41,269 bases of DNA, from assembly GCA_964481765.1 (NCBI GenBank), contig CAYZVJ010000016.1, positions 1-41,269 of the forward strand. The letters are read 5' to 3'. This document shows, in pieces, positions 41,205 through 41,269 of this stretch. The translations under genes and the position numbers were made by a program. Origin of the DNA: G020353115 sp964481765. GTDB lineage: Bacteria > Bacteroidota > Bacteroidia > Bacteroidales > VadinHA17. How positions within the stretch are numbered: position 1 is the first letter of the stretch; every line of letters starts with the position of its first letter. The notes under the pieces are model-generated. The model saw only the letters and a list, made by a program, of their open reading frames with translations, was not told the DNA's origin and ran no database searches.

Positions 41205-41269
41205 GATCACGATCTATACCGATGGTGCGGCACGGGGTAATCCCGGTCCGGGAGGGTATGGTATTGTCA
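41194..41269 (+). CDS. rnhA: Ribonuclease HI, N-terminal part (cut by window end)
   Basis: The frame from ATG 41194 encodes MPPEITIYTDGAARGNPGPG followed by GYGIV and runs off the window. The TDGAARGNPGPGG signature with the first catalytic Asp is that of bacterial RNase HI, which cuts RNA in RNA-DNA hybrids. The start overlaps the end of the marC remnant by 11 bp, so the two are probably translationally coupled. With rnhB at 32954 both RNase H classes are present. Confidence 0.88.
   Translation, partial: MPPEITIYTDGAARGNPGPGGYGIV

Overview
The window comes from a chromosome of a Bacteroidota bacterium, most likely in or near the Bacteroidales/Marinilabiliales. Evidence: type IX secretion (T9SS) C-terminal sorting domains on two genes, a PorE-like OmpA protein, FISUMP and DUF4252 proteins, an HU-CCDC81/SPOR protein, S46 dipeptidyl-peptidases, orphan FtsX/MacB-type permeases, and promoters that fit the Bacteroidota sigma consensus TTTG-N17-23-TAnnTTTG rather than -35/-10. 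I see no tRNA, rRNA, CRISPR array, transposase or phage gene.

Layout. 1-7.4 kb: a lipoprotein, a small membrane-anchored protein with three WM-D repeats, an ABC-type permease, a C39-like peptidase lipoprotein and a WG-repeat protein, separated by long repeat-filled spacers. 7.6-13.2 kb: an exported ADPRibase-Mn-like phosphoesterase, a SnoaL-like lipoprotein, a large Asp-box propeller protein with a T9SS signal, and a two-gene VanZ / YpsA-like operon with a near-consensus promoter. 13.2-14.1 kb: a frameshifted gene remnant and a repeat mosaic. 14.1-21 kb: a run of envelope genes (FN3/propeller lipoprotein, DUF4252, PorE-like OmpA with two SPOR-like domains, FISUMP, HU/SPOR). 21-25 kb: a membrane-anchored nSTAND NTPase with WD40 repeats, convergent with a polytopic membrane protein whose stop codon interlocks with it. 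25.3-27.7 kb: Tat-exported Gfo/Idh/MocA oxidoreductase plus SDR. 28-30 kb: a two-gene unit encoding a T9SS-sorted protein and a collagen/C1q-like surface protein. 30.1-33.5 kb: polysaccharide flippase, GT4 glycosyltransferase and RNase HII. 33.7-34.8 kb: a PadR regulator overlapping a membrane protein with two GldL-like HWPG motifs. 35.2-41.3 kb: RlmN, tandem DPP7-type S46 peptidases, an internally deleted marC, and the start of rnhA.

The most unusual features are at the DNA level. Long spacers are built from short palindromic modules, many with 3-nt loops, that recur in the same order at distant places. Elements of this kind have also entered genes: a GC-rich palindrome lies in frame inside the nSTAND gene next to the Walker B region, another encodes the last residues of RlmN, and a third repeat contains the start codon of rnhB. 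Two further items stand out: marC keeps both ends but lacks its middle, and the PadR gene has a near-consensus promoter placed so that its mRNA should be leaderless, with ATGTAT dyads over the promoter.

Functionally the window is mostly housekeeping and cell-envelope/surface display. I see no convincing classic defence or secondary-metabolite cluster. All calls come from reading the sequence; no database search was run.
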